NCBI GenBank assembly: GCA_015229115.1
Contig: JADGCH010000009.1
Location: 1-64,000 of the forward strand
Source of the DNA: Magnetococcales bacterium
GTDB taxonomy: Bacteria > Pseudomonadota > Magnetococcia > Magnetococcales > JADGCH01
Reading direction: 5' to 3'
DNA: 64,000 nt
In this document: positions 1-7,647 of the stretch, piece after piece
Layout: the number at the start of each line of letters is the position of its first letter
Numbering within the stretch: the stretch's first letter is position 1
Notes under the pieces: generated by a model
Database searches by the model: none
Seen by the model: the letters and a program-made list of their open reading frames with translations, nothing else
Told to the model about the DNA's origin: nothing
Translations under genes and position numbers: made by a program

Positions 1-2
1 GC

Positions 3-614
3 ATCATCACCGAGGGGGATATGCTGCGCTGGCGCGTTCGTGTCGACTGGAGTCCGGCGTTATCCATCGTCGATCTGATGCAGCGTCAACCTATGACCGT
101 ATCGGCGCAGCAGAATCTGTTGCAGGTCATTGAGCTGTTTCATCAGACCGGGCGGCGTCGCTTGCCGGTCGTTGATTCTTCTGGGTGGCTGCTGGGTCTG
201 GTGACACAGACGGCCCTGCTTAACCAGATGACCCGTTCGGTGCATTCGCGGCAGGCGGTACTCAATCCGGACGACATTACTGAACCAGCTGTCTGGTTCG
301 ATCCCCACGACGACCAGACCATTCTGGCCATCAACCGCAGTGGCTGTGAGCTGCTGGGGGTGGTGACCGATCAGGTCGTGGGTCAGCCGGTGACCCTGTT
401 TGCCAGCGATGCTGCTCTCTGGCCGGCTATCGTGGTGTTATTGCAACACTGTCACACGCTAGGGCCGCTGCAGTTGTCCATTCGCGCCGGTAACGACCGG
501 TGGCTTTGTGTTTCCTGTAAATTTCAGTTGATTGATACCCCGACCGGTGAAAGCCGTGTTTTCTGGACCATCCAGCAACTGGACAGCGTCGGGGCTGACC
601 AGAGATGTCTATAG
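3..614 (+). CDS. CBS-domain / PAS-domain protein, 5' end outside window
   Basis: Partial gene. The first ATG is at 21, but the codons before it (3-20) read I-I-T-E-G-D in frame, the typical end of a CBS motif, so translation starts left of the window. From the ATG at 21, residues about 18-72 form a further CBS motif (SIVDLMQRQPMTV, then RRLPVVDSSGWLLGLVT). Residues about 85-185 look like a PAS fold (LAINRSGCELLGVV). CBS pairs usually bind adenine nucleotides and PAS domains bind small ligands, so this is probably the input part of a cytoplasmic signalling protein. No kinase or cyclase domain follows the PAS region; any output domain must lie upstream. It ends 35 bases before the next gene. 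Confidence 0.7.
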   Translation: MITEGDMLRWRVRVDWSPALSIVDLMQRQPMTVSAQQNLLQVIELFHQTGRRRLPVVDSSGWLLGLVTQTALLNQMTRSVHSRQAVLNPDDITEPAVWFDPHDDQTILAINRSGCELLGVVTDQVVGQPVTLFASDAALWPAIVVLLQHCHTLGPLQLSIRAGNDRWLCVSCKFQLIDTPTGESRVFWTIQQLDSVGADQRCL

Positions 615-649
615 ATTGACCACCATTTGTCAGGGGAGTACCACCGTCC

Positions 650-1075
650 ATGAACCAGACCGATTCCGATCAGGCCATGCAACAGCTGTTTCGCACCGCT
701 CACACCATCGCCGTGATTGGCCTGTCACCGAAAACCGACCGTCCCTCCTATCGTGTTGCTGCCTACCTCAAGGAGCAGGGCTACCGCATCATTCCGGTCA
801 ACCCGCAGTGTCGTGATATTTTGGGTGAGACATGCTATCCTTCGCTAGCCGAGGTTCCAGCTGAAATCACCATCGATATCGTCGATGTGTTTCGCCGGGC
901 TGAGGACACCCCTCCCCTTGCTACCACAACGGTCGAGCGCGGTGGGGTGAGGGCTTTCTGGTTACAGAGCGAGATCATCTCCGAGGAGGCCATGGCTATT
1001 GTGCGGCAGGCTGGTCTTATGGCGGTGCAGGATCGTTGTCTTATGGTGGAACATCGCCGTCTGATGGCAGGGTAG
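650..1075 (+). CDS. CoA-binding domain protein (YccU family)
   Basis: A 141-residue single-domain protein of the CoA_binding_2 (YccU-like) type with a Rossmann-like fold. Residues 18-30 (HTIAVIGLSPKTD) form the glycine-rich nucleotide loop, followed by the family segment YRIIPVNPQ and by IDIVDVFRR near the middle. C-terminal GLMAVQDRCLMVEH carries the usual DRC motif. The length is normal for the family. A purine-rich ribosome-binding site (aggggag) lies upstream of the ATG. It sits 10 bases before cobT and is probably co-transcribed with it. The family is thought to bind coenzyme A, but its physiological role is not known, so no pathway is assigned. Confidence 0.85.
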   Translation: MNQTDSDQAMQQLFRTAHTIAVIGLSPKTDRPSYRVAAYLKEQGYRIIPVNPQCRDILGETCYPSLAEVPAEITIDIVDVFRRAEDTPPLATTTVERGGVRAFWLQSEIISEEAMAIVRQAGLMAVQDRCLMVEHRRLMAG

Positions 1076-1084
1076 GGCACTGCC

Positions 1085-2125
1085 ATGGGCATCAAGTGGA
1101 TTTATCAGCCCATTGCTGCCATTGCTCATACCAAGCGGCAGGAGGTGCAACAGCATCTGGCCCGACTTTGTAAGCCGGTTGCATCATTGGGCATGCTGGA
1201 AACGTTGGCGGTGCGTCTGGCTGGCATGCAGCACAGCGACCAGCCATCGGTCGATCCAGCCCGTATTGTGTTGTTTTGTGCCGACCATGGTGTAGCGGTC
1301 GAACAGGTATCCGCCTATCCGCAAAGTACTACCCAGATCATGGTGCGGCATTTTCTCGGTGGCGGTGCAGCGATTGCCGTCATGGCGCGGCAGTTGGGGG
1401 TGGCTTTGGAGGTGGTGGATGTGGGCATCGCCACGGCTCAGCCTCTGCCGCCGCAAACGGGTCTGGTAGCGCATCGGGCTGGTCGTGGCAGTGCCAATTT
1501 TCTCCACGGTCCAGCTATGGACCAGCAGCAGCTGATCAAGGCCCTGGAAGCCGGTTGGCAGGCTGTCGAGCGGTCGCGTGATCACGGTACACGCCTTTTT
1601 GTCGGTGGAGACATGGGGGTTGGCAACACCACGGCCGCCGGGGCGATCCTGTCAGCTTTGCTGGGTCTATCGCCAGAGTCTGTTGTAGGACCTGGATCCG
1701 GTCTTGATGAACAGGGTATGGCCCGTAAGGTAGCGGTCATTCAGCGGGCCCTGGAGGTTCACGCCTCTTTTCTGACCACTCCAATCGACATCTTGCGTAT
1801 TCTGGGTGGTTTTGAGATAGCCGCTCTGTGTGGTGCCTATATTCGCTGTGGTCAGCAAGGTATTCCGGTATTGGTGGATGGCTTTGTCTGTTGTGTGGCG
1901 GCTCTGGTGGCTACTTCCATCCACCCGAAACTAGCCGAGTGGCTTATCTTTGCTCACCGCTCAGCTGAACCTGGACAGTTGACCATTCTCAAATCCCTGC
2001 AGGCTCAGCCATTGCTACAGCTCGACATGCGTCTGGGTGAGGCCAGTGGCGCTGCTGCCGCTGTGCCGCTGTTACGATTGGCCTGTGCTCTTCAGCGTGA
2101 TATGGCTCTCGGAGATCATGAATAA
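1085..2125 (+). CDS. cobT: Nicotinate-nucleotide--dimethylbenzimidazole phosphoribosyltransferase CobT
   Basis: CobT makes alpha-ribazole phosphate from nicotinate mononucleotide and 5,6-dimethylbenzimidazole for the lower ligand of cobalamin; it is cytoplasmic. The 346-residue length is normal. Visible family motifs are VLFCADHGVA near residue 60, GGDMGVGNTTAAGA near residue 178, the AHRSAEPGQ segment, and RLGEASGAAAAVPLL near the C-terminus, which holds the conserved catalytic glutamate. The next gene, a CobC-like phosphatase, starts inside the last codons of this one (ATG at 2118, stop ending 2125), which suggests translational coupling and fits sequential steps of nucleotide-loop assembly. 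No other cobalamin genes are in the window. Confidence 0.93.
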   Translation: MGIKWIYQPIAAIAHTKRQEVQQHLARLCKPVASLGMLETLAVRLAGMQHSDQPSVDPARIVLFCADHGVAVEQVSAYPQSTTQIMVRHFLGGGAAIAVMARQLGVALEVVDVGIATAQPLPPQTGLVAHRAGRGSANFLHGPAMDQQQLIKALEAGWQAVERSRDHGTRLFVGGDMGVGNTTAAGAILSALLGLSPESVVGPGSGLDEQGMARKVAVIQRALEVHASFLTTPIDILRILGGFEIAALCGAYIRCGQQGIPVLVDGFVCCVAALVATSIHPKLAEWLIFAHRSAEPGQLTILKSLQAQPLLQLDMRLGEASGAAAAVPLLRLACALQRDMALGDHE

Positions 2126-2756
2126 GCCAGCTCAGGATCTGTTACTGACGGTTGATCTGTTGCGGCATGGCGAACCGGAAGGTGGAGAGCGTTACCGAGG
2201 CTCGCTGGATGATCCTCTGTCCGCCAGCGGCTGGCAACAGATGGAGCGGACGCTTGCCAGCTTGCCGGTTGCCGAACGGGGGTGGCAGCGTATTATCACA
2301 TCCCCGTTGCGTCGTTGTGCTGATTTTGCTGGGGTGTTAGGCCAACGACTTCAACCAGCTGCTGAGGTTGTTGTCGAACCCGGATTGCGTGAGATGGGTT
2401 TTGGTGCTTGGGAGGGGCGTACCACAGCCGAGATTCTGGCACAGGATGGTCAGGCGTTGCGTCAGTTCTGGCGCGATCCATTGCACCATACGCCACCACA
2501 AGGGGAACCCATGGAGCCTTTTCAGCAACGCATCCAGGGTGTTTGGCAGAGTTGGCTGCAGGATTATCCACAGCAGCATCTACTGGTGGTGACCCATGGT
2601 GGCGTCGTTCGTGTCCTGATCAGCCTGGTGCTGGCCCTGCCGCTGGAGCATTTATCGCGCATTGTGGTGCCCTATGCCAATCTGACGCGGTTGCGCGTTG
2701 ACCGCTGCGACGATCAACTCATGCCTCGACTGGTGTTTCATCGTGTTGGCTATTGA
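2118..2756 (+). CDS. cobC: Histidine phosphatase, probable alpha-ribazole phosphatase CobC
   Basis: A 212-residue histidine phosphatase. LLRHGEPEGGERYRG near the N-terminus supplies the RHG catalytic motif, ITSPLRRC is the second arginine element, GFGAWEGR follows, and VVTHGGVVRVL carries the second catalytic histidine. The start is placed at ATG 2118, overlapping the cobT stop by 8 bases; the frame stays open further upstream, but that extension has no family similarity. By family and context it most likely removes the phosphate from alpha-ribazole phosphate made by CobT. A general phosphoglycerate-mutase-like phosphatase cannot be excluded from sequence alone. Confidence 0.82.
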   Translation: MNKPAQDLLLTVDLLRHGEPEGGERYRGSLDDPLSASGWQQMERTLASLPVAERGWQRIITSPLRRCADFAGVLGQRLQPAAEVVVEPGLREMGFGAWEGRTTAEILAQDGQALRQFWRDPLHHTPPQGEPMEPFQQRIQGVWQSWLQDYPQQHLLVVTHGGVVRVLISLVLALPLEHLSRIVVPYANLTRLRVDRCDDQLMPRLVFHRVGY

Positions 2757-2760
2757 GTCA

Positions 2761-3672
2761 ATGGCGTTGATGCGAGTTCTTTGGCTGTTGCTGCTGTGTT
2801 GCTCCATGACGATACCAGCTGTGGCTGCGGTCACCGATCCGACAGCGTGGCCACAGCTGTTCCGTGACTCCTTGCAGCAGCAGGATCCTTCCGGGCGCTC
2901 CCATAAGCTGGCACAGGTTATGGTCCGCCATGACCAACACCGGCCAGCCAGCTGGATAACGGATCTGCTGGCAGTCAGGGAGTTACCGGTTCTGAAGCAG
3001 TTGCAGACCGTACAGACCGTGGTCAACCAGCGCATGGTCTATCGCGATGATCCCGACAATGTGTGGCAGGCTCCCGTTGAGGCCTACCGTGCTGGTGGGG
3101 ATTGTGAGGATTACGCCATTGCCAAGCTGCTGTTGCTCAGGGAAGCCGGTTTTCCGGAACGGGACATGCGGCTTGTCACCTTGGGCCAGGCAACAGCCGA
3201 TCAGGTCTATCATGTTATCCTGGTGGTGCGCTGGCAGGGCCAAGTCTACGTGCTTGATTCACCCAGACGTCATCAGGCTGGACAAGCCGGGCATGGGCAG
3301 ATTACGCCGTGGTCTATCTATCGGGATGCCAGCCGACCGGTGGTATGGGCAGGATGGAGTGGTGGGGCGGCGCATAACCTGATGCGTGATAATCCGCGCC
3401 ATCCAGCTTGCCCATCTTGTGGTCCGGTGGTCTCGTTTCGGCAATTTCCGGCAGCAGAGAAGCTGGTGCGCATTGCCGCTGACCTGCTGGTGATCCACCC
3501 ATGGGAACCGCCCCTGACGGCTAGGGAGATTGAGCATTTACGGCGTTTGCGTCACTACTTTGCTGAACCAACCCCTGAAAATGCAGGATTGATCAGTTCG
3601 TTCGAGATGCGCAAACTGGATGAGCTGCGGCGCCATCAAGAGGCAGCAGGGTCCATGCTGTCGTCCCGTTAA
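2761..3672 (+). CDS. Transglutaminase-like cysteine protease (LapG family)
   Basis: A 303-residue secreted protein. From ATG 2761 the N-terminus is a signal peptide (short basic start, VLWLLLLCC core, cleavage near AVAA). The papain-like triad of bacterial transglutaminase-like cysteine proteases is visible: cysteine in GGDCEDYAIAK, histidine in DQVYHVILVVRW and aspartate in YVLDSP. LapG relatives act in the periplasm, cleave large adhesins and are held in check by a c-di-GMP receptor (LapD). Neither an adhesin nor a LapD gene is adjacent, so the substrate is unknown. The C-terminal part beyond about residue 200 is longer than in minimal LapG and has no motif I recognise. Confidence 0.78.
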   Translation: MALMRVLWLLLLCCSMTIPAVAAVTDPTAWPQLFRDSLQQQDPSGRSHKLAQVMVRHDQHRPASWITDLLAVRELPVLKQLQTVQTVVNQRMVYRDDPDNVWQAPVEAYRAGGDCEDYAIAKLLLLREAGFPERDMRLVTLGQATADQVYHVILVVRWQGQVYVLDSPRRHQAGQAGHGQITPWSIYRDASRPVVWAGWSGGAAHNLMRDNPRHPACPSCGPVVSFRQFPAAEKLVRIAADLLVIHPWEPPLTAREIEHLRRLRHYFAEPTPENAGLISSFEMRKLDELRRHQEAAGSMLSSR

Positions 3673-3762
3673 GAAAAAAACTGGCAGCAGAACGATGGAC
3701 AGGTTACGATAGCGTCGCAATGGATTTTATTCTTTACTCAGAGGTATGTAGAGAGGGGCGCA

Positions 3763-4635
3763 ATGAGCCAGACAATTGCCAATCGGCTGCATGTCACCGG
3801 GCAGACGGACATTGGCTGTGTGCGTACGCTCAACGAGGACAGCTTTGCGGTCGATGTTGATGCCGGCGTGATCATGGTGGCGGATGGCATGGGAGGACAT
3901 GCCGCTGGTGAGGTAGCCAGTGCCCGGGTGATCAACGAAATGGTGCAGTTTCTTGGGCCGTTGAGAGAGCAGGTCGAGCAGCGTGCCACCAGTGGTCAAC
4001 CGGACAATCCATCTGATCCCCACAATCCTGATGGTGGTGAGACCGCTACCCTGCCGCGTGTCCAGGTTGATCGGCATCTCGATCAGGTGTTTCATGGCGG
4101 ATTTTCCATCCTTGAGCTGGTCACCAAGGCCATTCAGAATACCAATACCGTCCTCTATACCATCAATGAGCGGTCTGGCTATGGCGATGGCGGTGGCATG
4201 GGTTCAACGCTGGTGGGGCTGTGGTTGCCGACGCCGTCGGCTCGTCCGGTGCTGTTTCATGTCGGCGACAGTCGTTGCTATCTGTTTCGTTCCGGCCAGA
4301 TAAAGCAGCTGACCGAAGATCATACCCTTTATCAGCACTGGCTGCGCTACGGCCAGCATGGACCAGCACCTGCCAGGAATATCGTATTGCAGGCCATGGG
4401 CCCTTCCGAGACGGTAGAGCCGGATGTGCATTATCAGGACGTACAGGCTGGCGATATCCTGCTGCTCTGTTCCGATGGACTGACCGGCATGATTACGGTC
4501 GACGATATCACCCGTGTGCTCAGCACTGTTTCGGTGACCAATTTGACACAGGCTTGCGACCGTCTGATTGACTTGGCGCGTAAGCAGGGTGGACGCGACA
4601 ATATTACTGTTATTTTAGCGTACGTATTACGCTAA
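3763..4635 (+). CDS. PP2C-type serine/threonine protein phosphatase
   Basis: A 290-residue metal-dependent phosphatase of the bacterial PP2C (Stp1/PrpC) type. It has the canonical order of motifs: TDIGCVRTLNEDSFAV, VMVADGMGGHAAGEVAS (metal-binding Asp and Gly), GSTLVGLWL, FHVGDSRCYLFR, LTEDHT, LLCSDGLTGMI and GGRDNITVILAYV. It dephosphorylates phospho-Ser/Thr in the cytoplasm. A purine-rich Shine-Dalgarno (gagagggg) precedes the ATG. The next gene, 23 bases on, encodes a cyclase with a phosphothreonine-binding FHA domain, so the pair probably belongs to one Ser/Thr phosphorylation circuit. A partner kinase is not adjacent. Confidence 0.93.
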   Translation: MSQTIANRLHVTGQTDIGCVRTLNEDSFAVDVDAGVIMVADGMGGHAAGEVASARVINEMVQFLGPLREQVEQRATSGQPDNPSDPHNPDGGETATLPRVQVDRHLDQVFHGGFSILELVTKAIQNTNTVLYTINERSGYGDGGGMGSTLVGLWLPTPSARPVLFHVGDSRCYLFRSGQIKQLTEDHTLYQHWLRYGQHGPAPARNIVLQAMGPSETVEPDVHYQDVQAGDILLLCSDGLTGMITVDDITRVLSTVSVTNLTQACDRLIDLARKQGGRDNITVILAYVLR

Positions 4636-4658
4636 ACCGTCATTAAAGAGGGACGACC

Positions 4659-5567
4659 GTGAAAGAGACTCTGAAACTGGCGATCATGTTTGCCGATATC
4701 AGTGGCAGTACCAAGCTGTATGAACAATTGGGCGATACCCGCGCTCGCGATATCACCTCACGCTGCCTTGAGTTGATGTCACGTATTATTGGGCAGTGGC
4801 GTGGGCGGGTGGTCAAGACCATTGGCGATGAAATTATGTGCACCTTCCCAACCTCTGACAATGCTGCCCGTGCTGCGGTACAGATGCAGGAGGATGTCGA
4901 CAGCCAGAATTTTGCTCCTGGGGTGCAGCTGCAGATTCGTGTCGGGTTTCACTTTGGTGAGGTGATCCAGGAGACCGATGGCAGTAAGGTGGACGTATTC
5001 GGTGATGCGGTCAACTTGGCGGCACGCATGGCGGCGCAGGCCAAGGCCAGCCAGATCATCACCACCGGTGAGAGCATTGAGCTGATGTCGAGCGATCTGC
5101 AGGGTAACAGCCGTATGCTGATCAGTACCGTGGTTAAAGGCAAGGCCAAACCAGTCGACATCTACGAATTGACCTGGGGCGAAGAAGAAGAACTGACCGT
5201 GATGGGTGGCATGGGGCCATCGGCCATGGCAGCCCCGAAGATGTTTATGAAACTGAGTGCGGGCGATAATGAAGTCGTCGTCAACCAGGACATGGCCTCG
5301 GTAACCATTGGTCGGGGCTCGCAAAACAACCTGATGGTACCAGATAACATGGCGTCGCGGCTGCACGCCAAGGTCGAATTTCGTCGCGACCGTTTCATGC
5401 TGGTCGACCAGAGTACCAATGGTACTTATATGATGACCGAAGAGGGTGAGACGGTGCTGGTTCATCGTGATGAACGGGCTTTGCGTGGCAACGGTTATAT
5501 TGGCCTTGGACAGAAGCCGACAGCGGGTAACCCGTTGTCGATACGGTTTGTCTCGGGCATGGCTTGA
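4659..5567 (+). CDS. Class III adenylate cyclase with C-terminal FHA domain
   Basis: A 302-residue soluble protein starting at GTG 4659 (preceded by aaagaggga). Residues about 5-175 are a class III nucleotidyl cyclase domain: FADISGST holds the first metal Asp, VVKTIGDEIM the adenine-selecting Lys and second Asp, and VFGDAVNLAARM the substrate Asp plus the transition-state Asn and Arg. All catalytic positions look intact, which favours cAMP synthesis. Residues about 205-300 are an FHA domain (VTIGRGSQNN, MASRLHAKVEF, DQSTNGTYM) that binds phosphothreonine. The FHA domain sits C-terminal to the cyclase. Co-location with the PP2C gene suggests that activity or localisation depends on Ser/Thr phosphorylation; this is inference. 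Confidence 0.9.
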   Translation: MKETLKLAIMFADISGSTKLYEQLGDTRARDITSRCLELMSRIIGQWRGRVVKTIGDEIMCTFPTSDNAARAAVQMQEDVDSQNFAPGVQLQIRVGFHFGEVIQETDGSKVDVFGDAVNLAARMAAQAKASQIITTGESIELMSSDLQGNSRMLISTVVKGKAKPVDIYELTWGEEEELTVMGGMGPSAMAAPKMFMKLSAGDNEVVVNQDMASVTIGRGSQNNLMVPDNMASRLHAKVEFRRDRFMLVDQSTNGTYMMTEEGETVLVHRDERALRGNGYIGLGQKPTAGNPLSIRFVSGMA

Positions 5568-5591
5568 ATGAAATGAAAGGATAATGGACTC

Positions 5592-6233
5592 ATGTCGACC
5601 GCATTACGTTATCTGGCTGCCGCTCGTCCGGAAGCGGCTACCCATCTGCTTGGATTCTACAAACAGAGCGTCCAGGCTCTTGACGACAAGACACGTCATC
5701 TGATCCAGATTGTCACCAAGGTGACCGTCGGTACCGAACGGGGATTGCGTCAGTATGCTCCCAAGGCGCTCAAGGCTGGGGCCAGCCGTGAGGAGATTCT
5801 CGACGCCGTCTTGATGGCTTTTCCGGCCGCCGGACTGAACAAGATTCTCGATGCCATCGATATTCTGCTGGAGCTGGACCTGTTGCCGGTCATGCCCACC
5901 GATGCCAGCGATGCCAAGGCGGCTGCAACGGGTAGTTTGGTGGTTTTGGCACGTCTGGATGAACTGCCTCAGGGGCGCATGCAGACGGTTCACGGTCCCG
6001 ATGGCGATCTGATCCTGTTCCGCCAAGGCGATCAGGTCAAGGCCTACGATAGCCGTTGTCCCCATTCCAGGGCCAACCTGTGCCGTGGTACCGATCACGG
6101 TGACTCGATTGAGTGCCGTATTCACAACTGGAAATTCGATCTGGCCAGCGGCCGTTGCCTTGATCCGGAAGGCAAGGTGGGATTGACCGAAGTGGCTATC
6201 GCCGTAGATCAGGGTCATATTGTATTACGATGA
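5592..6233 (+). CDS. Carboxymuconolactone decarboxylase-like / Rieske [2Fe-2S] fusion protein
   Basis: A 213-residue two-domain protein. Residues about 10-95 match the helical carboxymuconolactone decarboxylase/AhpD fold (ALKAGASREEILDAVLMAFP), but the usual CxxC pair and His are absent (TERGLRQYAPKA instead), so this half is not a classical AhpD peroxidase partner. Residues about 115-213 are a Rieske domain with ligands in RCPHSRANLCRG and CRIHNWKFD, giving CxH and CxxH spacing. The Rieske half should carry an electron-transfer [2Fe-2S] cluster. No signal peptide is visible. It starts 25 bases after the cyclase gene and is probably in the same transcript. The substrate is unknown. Confidence 0.8.
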   Translation: MSTALRYLAAARPEAATHLLGFYKQSVQALDDKTRHLIQIVTKVTVGTERGLRQYAPKALKAGASREEILDAVLMAFPAAGLNKILDAIDILLELDLLPVMPTDASDAKAAATGSLVVLARLDELPQGRMQTVHGPDGDLILFRQGDQVKAYDSRCPHSRANLCRGTDHGDSIECRIHNWKFDLASGRCLDPEGKVGLTEVAIAVDQGHIVLR

Positions 6234-6258
6234 TAACTTACGGACACATTTCTGTTAC

Positions 6259-6287
6259 TTGACCGCTGTATCAACATTTAATAATAT
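6259..6287 (+). promoter_or_regulatory. Candidate sigma-70 promoter for the NhaD-like genes
   Basis: TTGACC at 6259-6264 and TAATAT at 6282-6287 are separated by 17 bases, close to the housekeeping consensus. It lies in the 113-base gap upstream of the first transporter gene. A small hairpin (CCGC, TTCA loop, GCGG at 6310-6321) follows in the leader, before the aggag-like ribosome-binding site. Assigned by eye only. Confidence 0.5.
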
Positions 6288-6346
6288 ACCGATACTACAA
6301 CCAACGACCCCGCTTCAGCGGAGCCATCATTCAGGAGTGTCGTCTT

Positions 6347-7642
6347 ATGTGGTATGGGCGTTTTGTCCTGTTGCTCGTTACAATGTTTGTTGGTCAGGAT
6401 CTTTGGGCATCGGCAGGCGGCCCCGCCGCTGTGCCCGATAGCCCGATGATCCTGGGTATCCCTCTCGATTTTATCCTCTTTGCTCTGACTTTGCTGGGCG
6501 TGGCAACGTTGCATCGCCACACCCTGCAGGTGGCCTTGACCGGCTTGGCAGTCATCATCCTGTATAAATTGCTGGTAACCGGGTTCAAGTATGGTGCCGG
6601 TGTCACGGGCCTGATGCTGCACATGGGTCATGAGTGGGTCATTCTGACCAACCTGCTCTGTCTGTTGCTGGGTTTTGCGCTGCTTTCCAACCATTTCGAA
6701 CGCACCGGTTTGCCGGAGGTTCTGCCCAAATTCCTGCCATCCGGCTGGATGGGTGGCTTTGCCTTGTTGGTCATCATCTTTGTCCTATCTAGTTTTCTCG
6801 ATAATATTGCTGCGGCCCTGATTGGTGGTACCATTGCCAATATCGTGTTCCGTAAGCGGGTCCATATTGGTTATTTGGCCGCGATTGTCGCTGCCTCCAA
6901 TGCTGGTGGATCGGGTAGTGTCGTGGGGGACACCACCACCACCATGATGTGGATTTCCGGGATTAGCCCACTGGCTGTGCTGCATGCCTACAGTGCCGCC
7001 GTGGTGGCACTGGTGATCACCGGTATTCCGGCAGCAATCCAGCAGCATCGCCACGCACCGATCAACGCGGCTCCGGCCGAAGGGATCACCATTGACGGTA
7101 CGCGTATCGCTATTGTGTTCTTCATCCTGATTCTGGCCATCGTCGCCAACGTGTTGGCCAATGTCGTTTTTGTTGGCGTGGCTGATGTCTTTCCGGTGAT
7201 TGGTGTCGCGGTCTGGGTCGCTCTGCTCGCCTCGGCGCCACTGCGCCAACCCGATTGGGGACTGTTACCCGAGGCGCTTAAAGGCAGCATTTTCCTGTTG
7301 TCGCTGGTGACCTGTGCCTCGCTGATGCCGGTGGAGAAACTGCCCGTCGCTTCGTGGCAGACCGCCTTTGGTCTCGGGTTTGTTTCGGCGGTGTTTGACA
7401 ACATCCCGTTGACGGCACTGGCCATCAAACAGGGTGGTTATGACTGGGGTGTGCTGGCCTATACCGTTGGCTTTGGTGGTTCGATGATCTGGTTTGGTTC
7501 CTCCGCTGGTGTCGCCATTGCCAACATATTTCCAGAAGCCAAGTCGGCCGCTTCCTGGGTCCGTCATGGCTGGCATGTGACGGTAGCCTATGTCATCGGT
7601 TTCTTTGTCATGATGGCGACAGTGGGTTGGCTTCCTAACTAG
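6347..7642 (+). CDS. NhaD/ArsB-superfamily ion transporter, copy 1
   Basis: A 431-residue integral membrane protein of the ion-transporter superfamily that includes NhaD Na+/H+ antiporters and ArsB/CitM carriers. It begins with a cleavable-looking signal or extra first helix (FVLLLVTMFVG, then ASAGG) and has about 11-12 further hydrophobic segments. The conserved loop motifs are ASNAGGSGSVVGD followed by TTTTMMW, and VSAVFDNIPLTALAIKQGG in the second half, which resemble the paired ion-binding hairpins of NhaD. The transported ion is not established. It is followed 5 bases later by a near-duplicate gene. Confidence 0.75.
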   Translation: MWYGRFVLLLVTMFVGQDLWASAGGPAAVPDSPMILGIPLDFILFALTLLGVATLHRHTLQVALTGLAVIILYKLLVTGFKYGAGVTGLMLHMGHEWVILTNLLCLLLGFALLSNHFERTGLPEVLPKFLPSGWMGGFALLVIIFVLSSFLDNIAAALIGGTIANIVFRKRVHIGYLAAIVAASNAGGSGSVVGDTTTTMMWISGISPLAVLHAYSAAVVALVITGIPAAIQQHRHAPINAAPAEGITIDGTRIAIVFFILILAIVANVLANVVFVGVADVFPVIGVAVWVALLASAPLRQPDWGLLPEALKGSIFLLSLVTCASLMPVEKLPVASWQTAFGLGFVSAVFDNIPLTALAIKQGGYDWGVLAYTVGFGGSMIWFGSSAGVAIANIFPEAKSAASWVRHGWHVTVAYVIGFFVMMATVGWLPN

Positions 7643-7647
7643 GGTAG

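Noticed and set aside
901-960. GC-rich stretch in the CoA-binding gene as another REP-like repeat
   Set aside because: It codes for the conserved segment EDTPPLATTTVERGGV in frame with normal family sequence and lacks the stem seen in the intergenic copies.
4779-5465. Minus-strand open frame of about 228 codons opposite the cyclase
   Set aside because: Antisense to intact cyclase and FHA motifs; composition (many His, Gln, Asp) is that of a reverse-frame shadow.
5604-6218. Long minus-strand open frame opposite the CMD/Rieske gene (about 204 codons)
   Set aside because: It is antisense to a gene with clear domain motifs, has no recognisable motif or ribosome-binding site, and reads as low-complexity His/Gln-rich sequence typical of frame shadows.
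6234-6346. Riboswitch in the leader of the NhaD-like genes
   Set aside because: Only one small hairpin is visible and I cannot match it to a known aptamer; treated as promoter and leader only.
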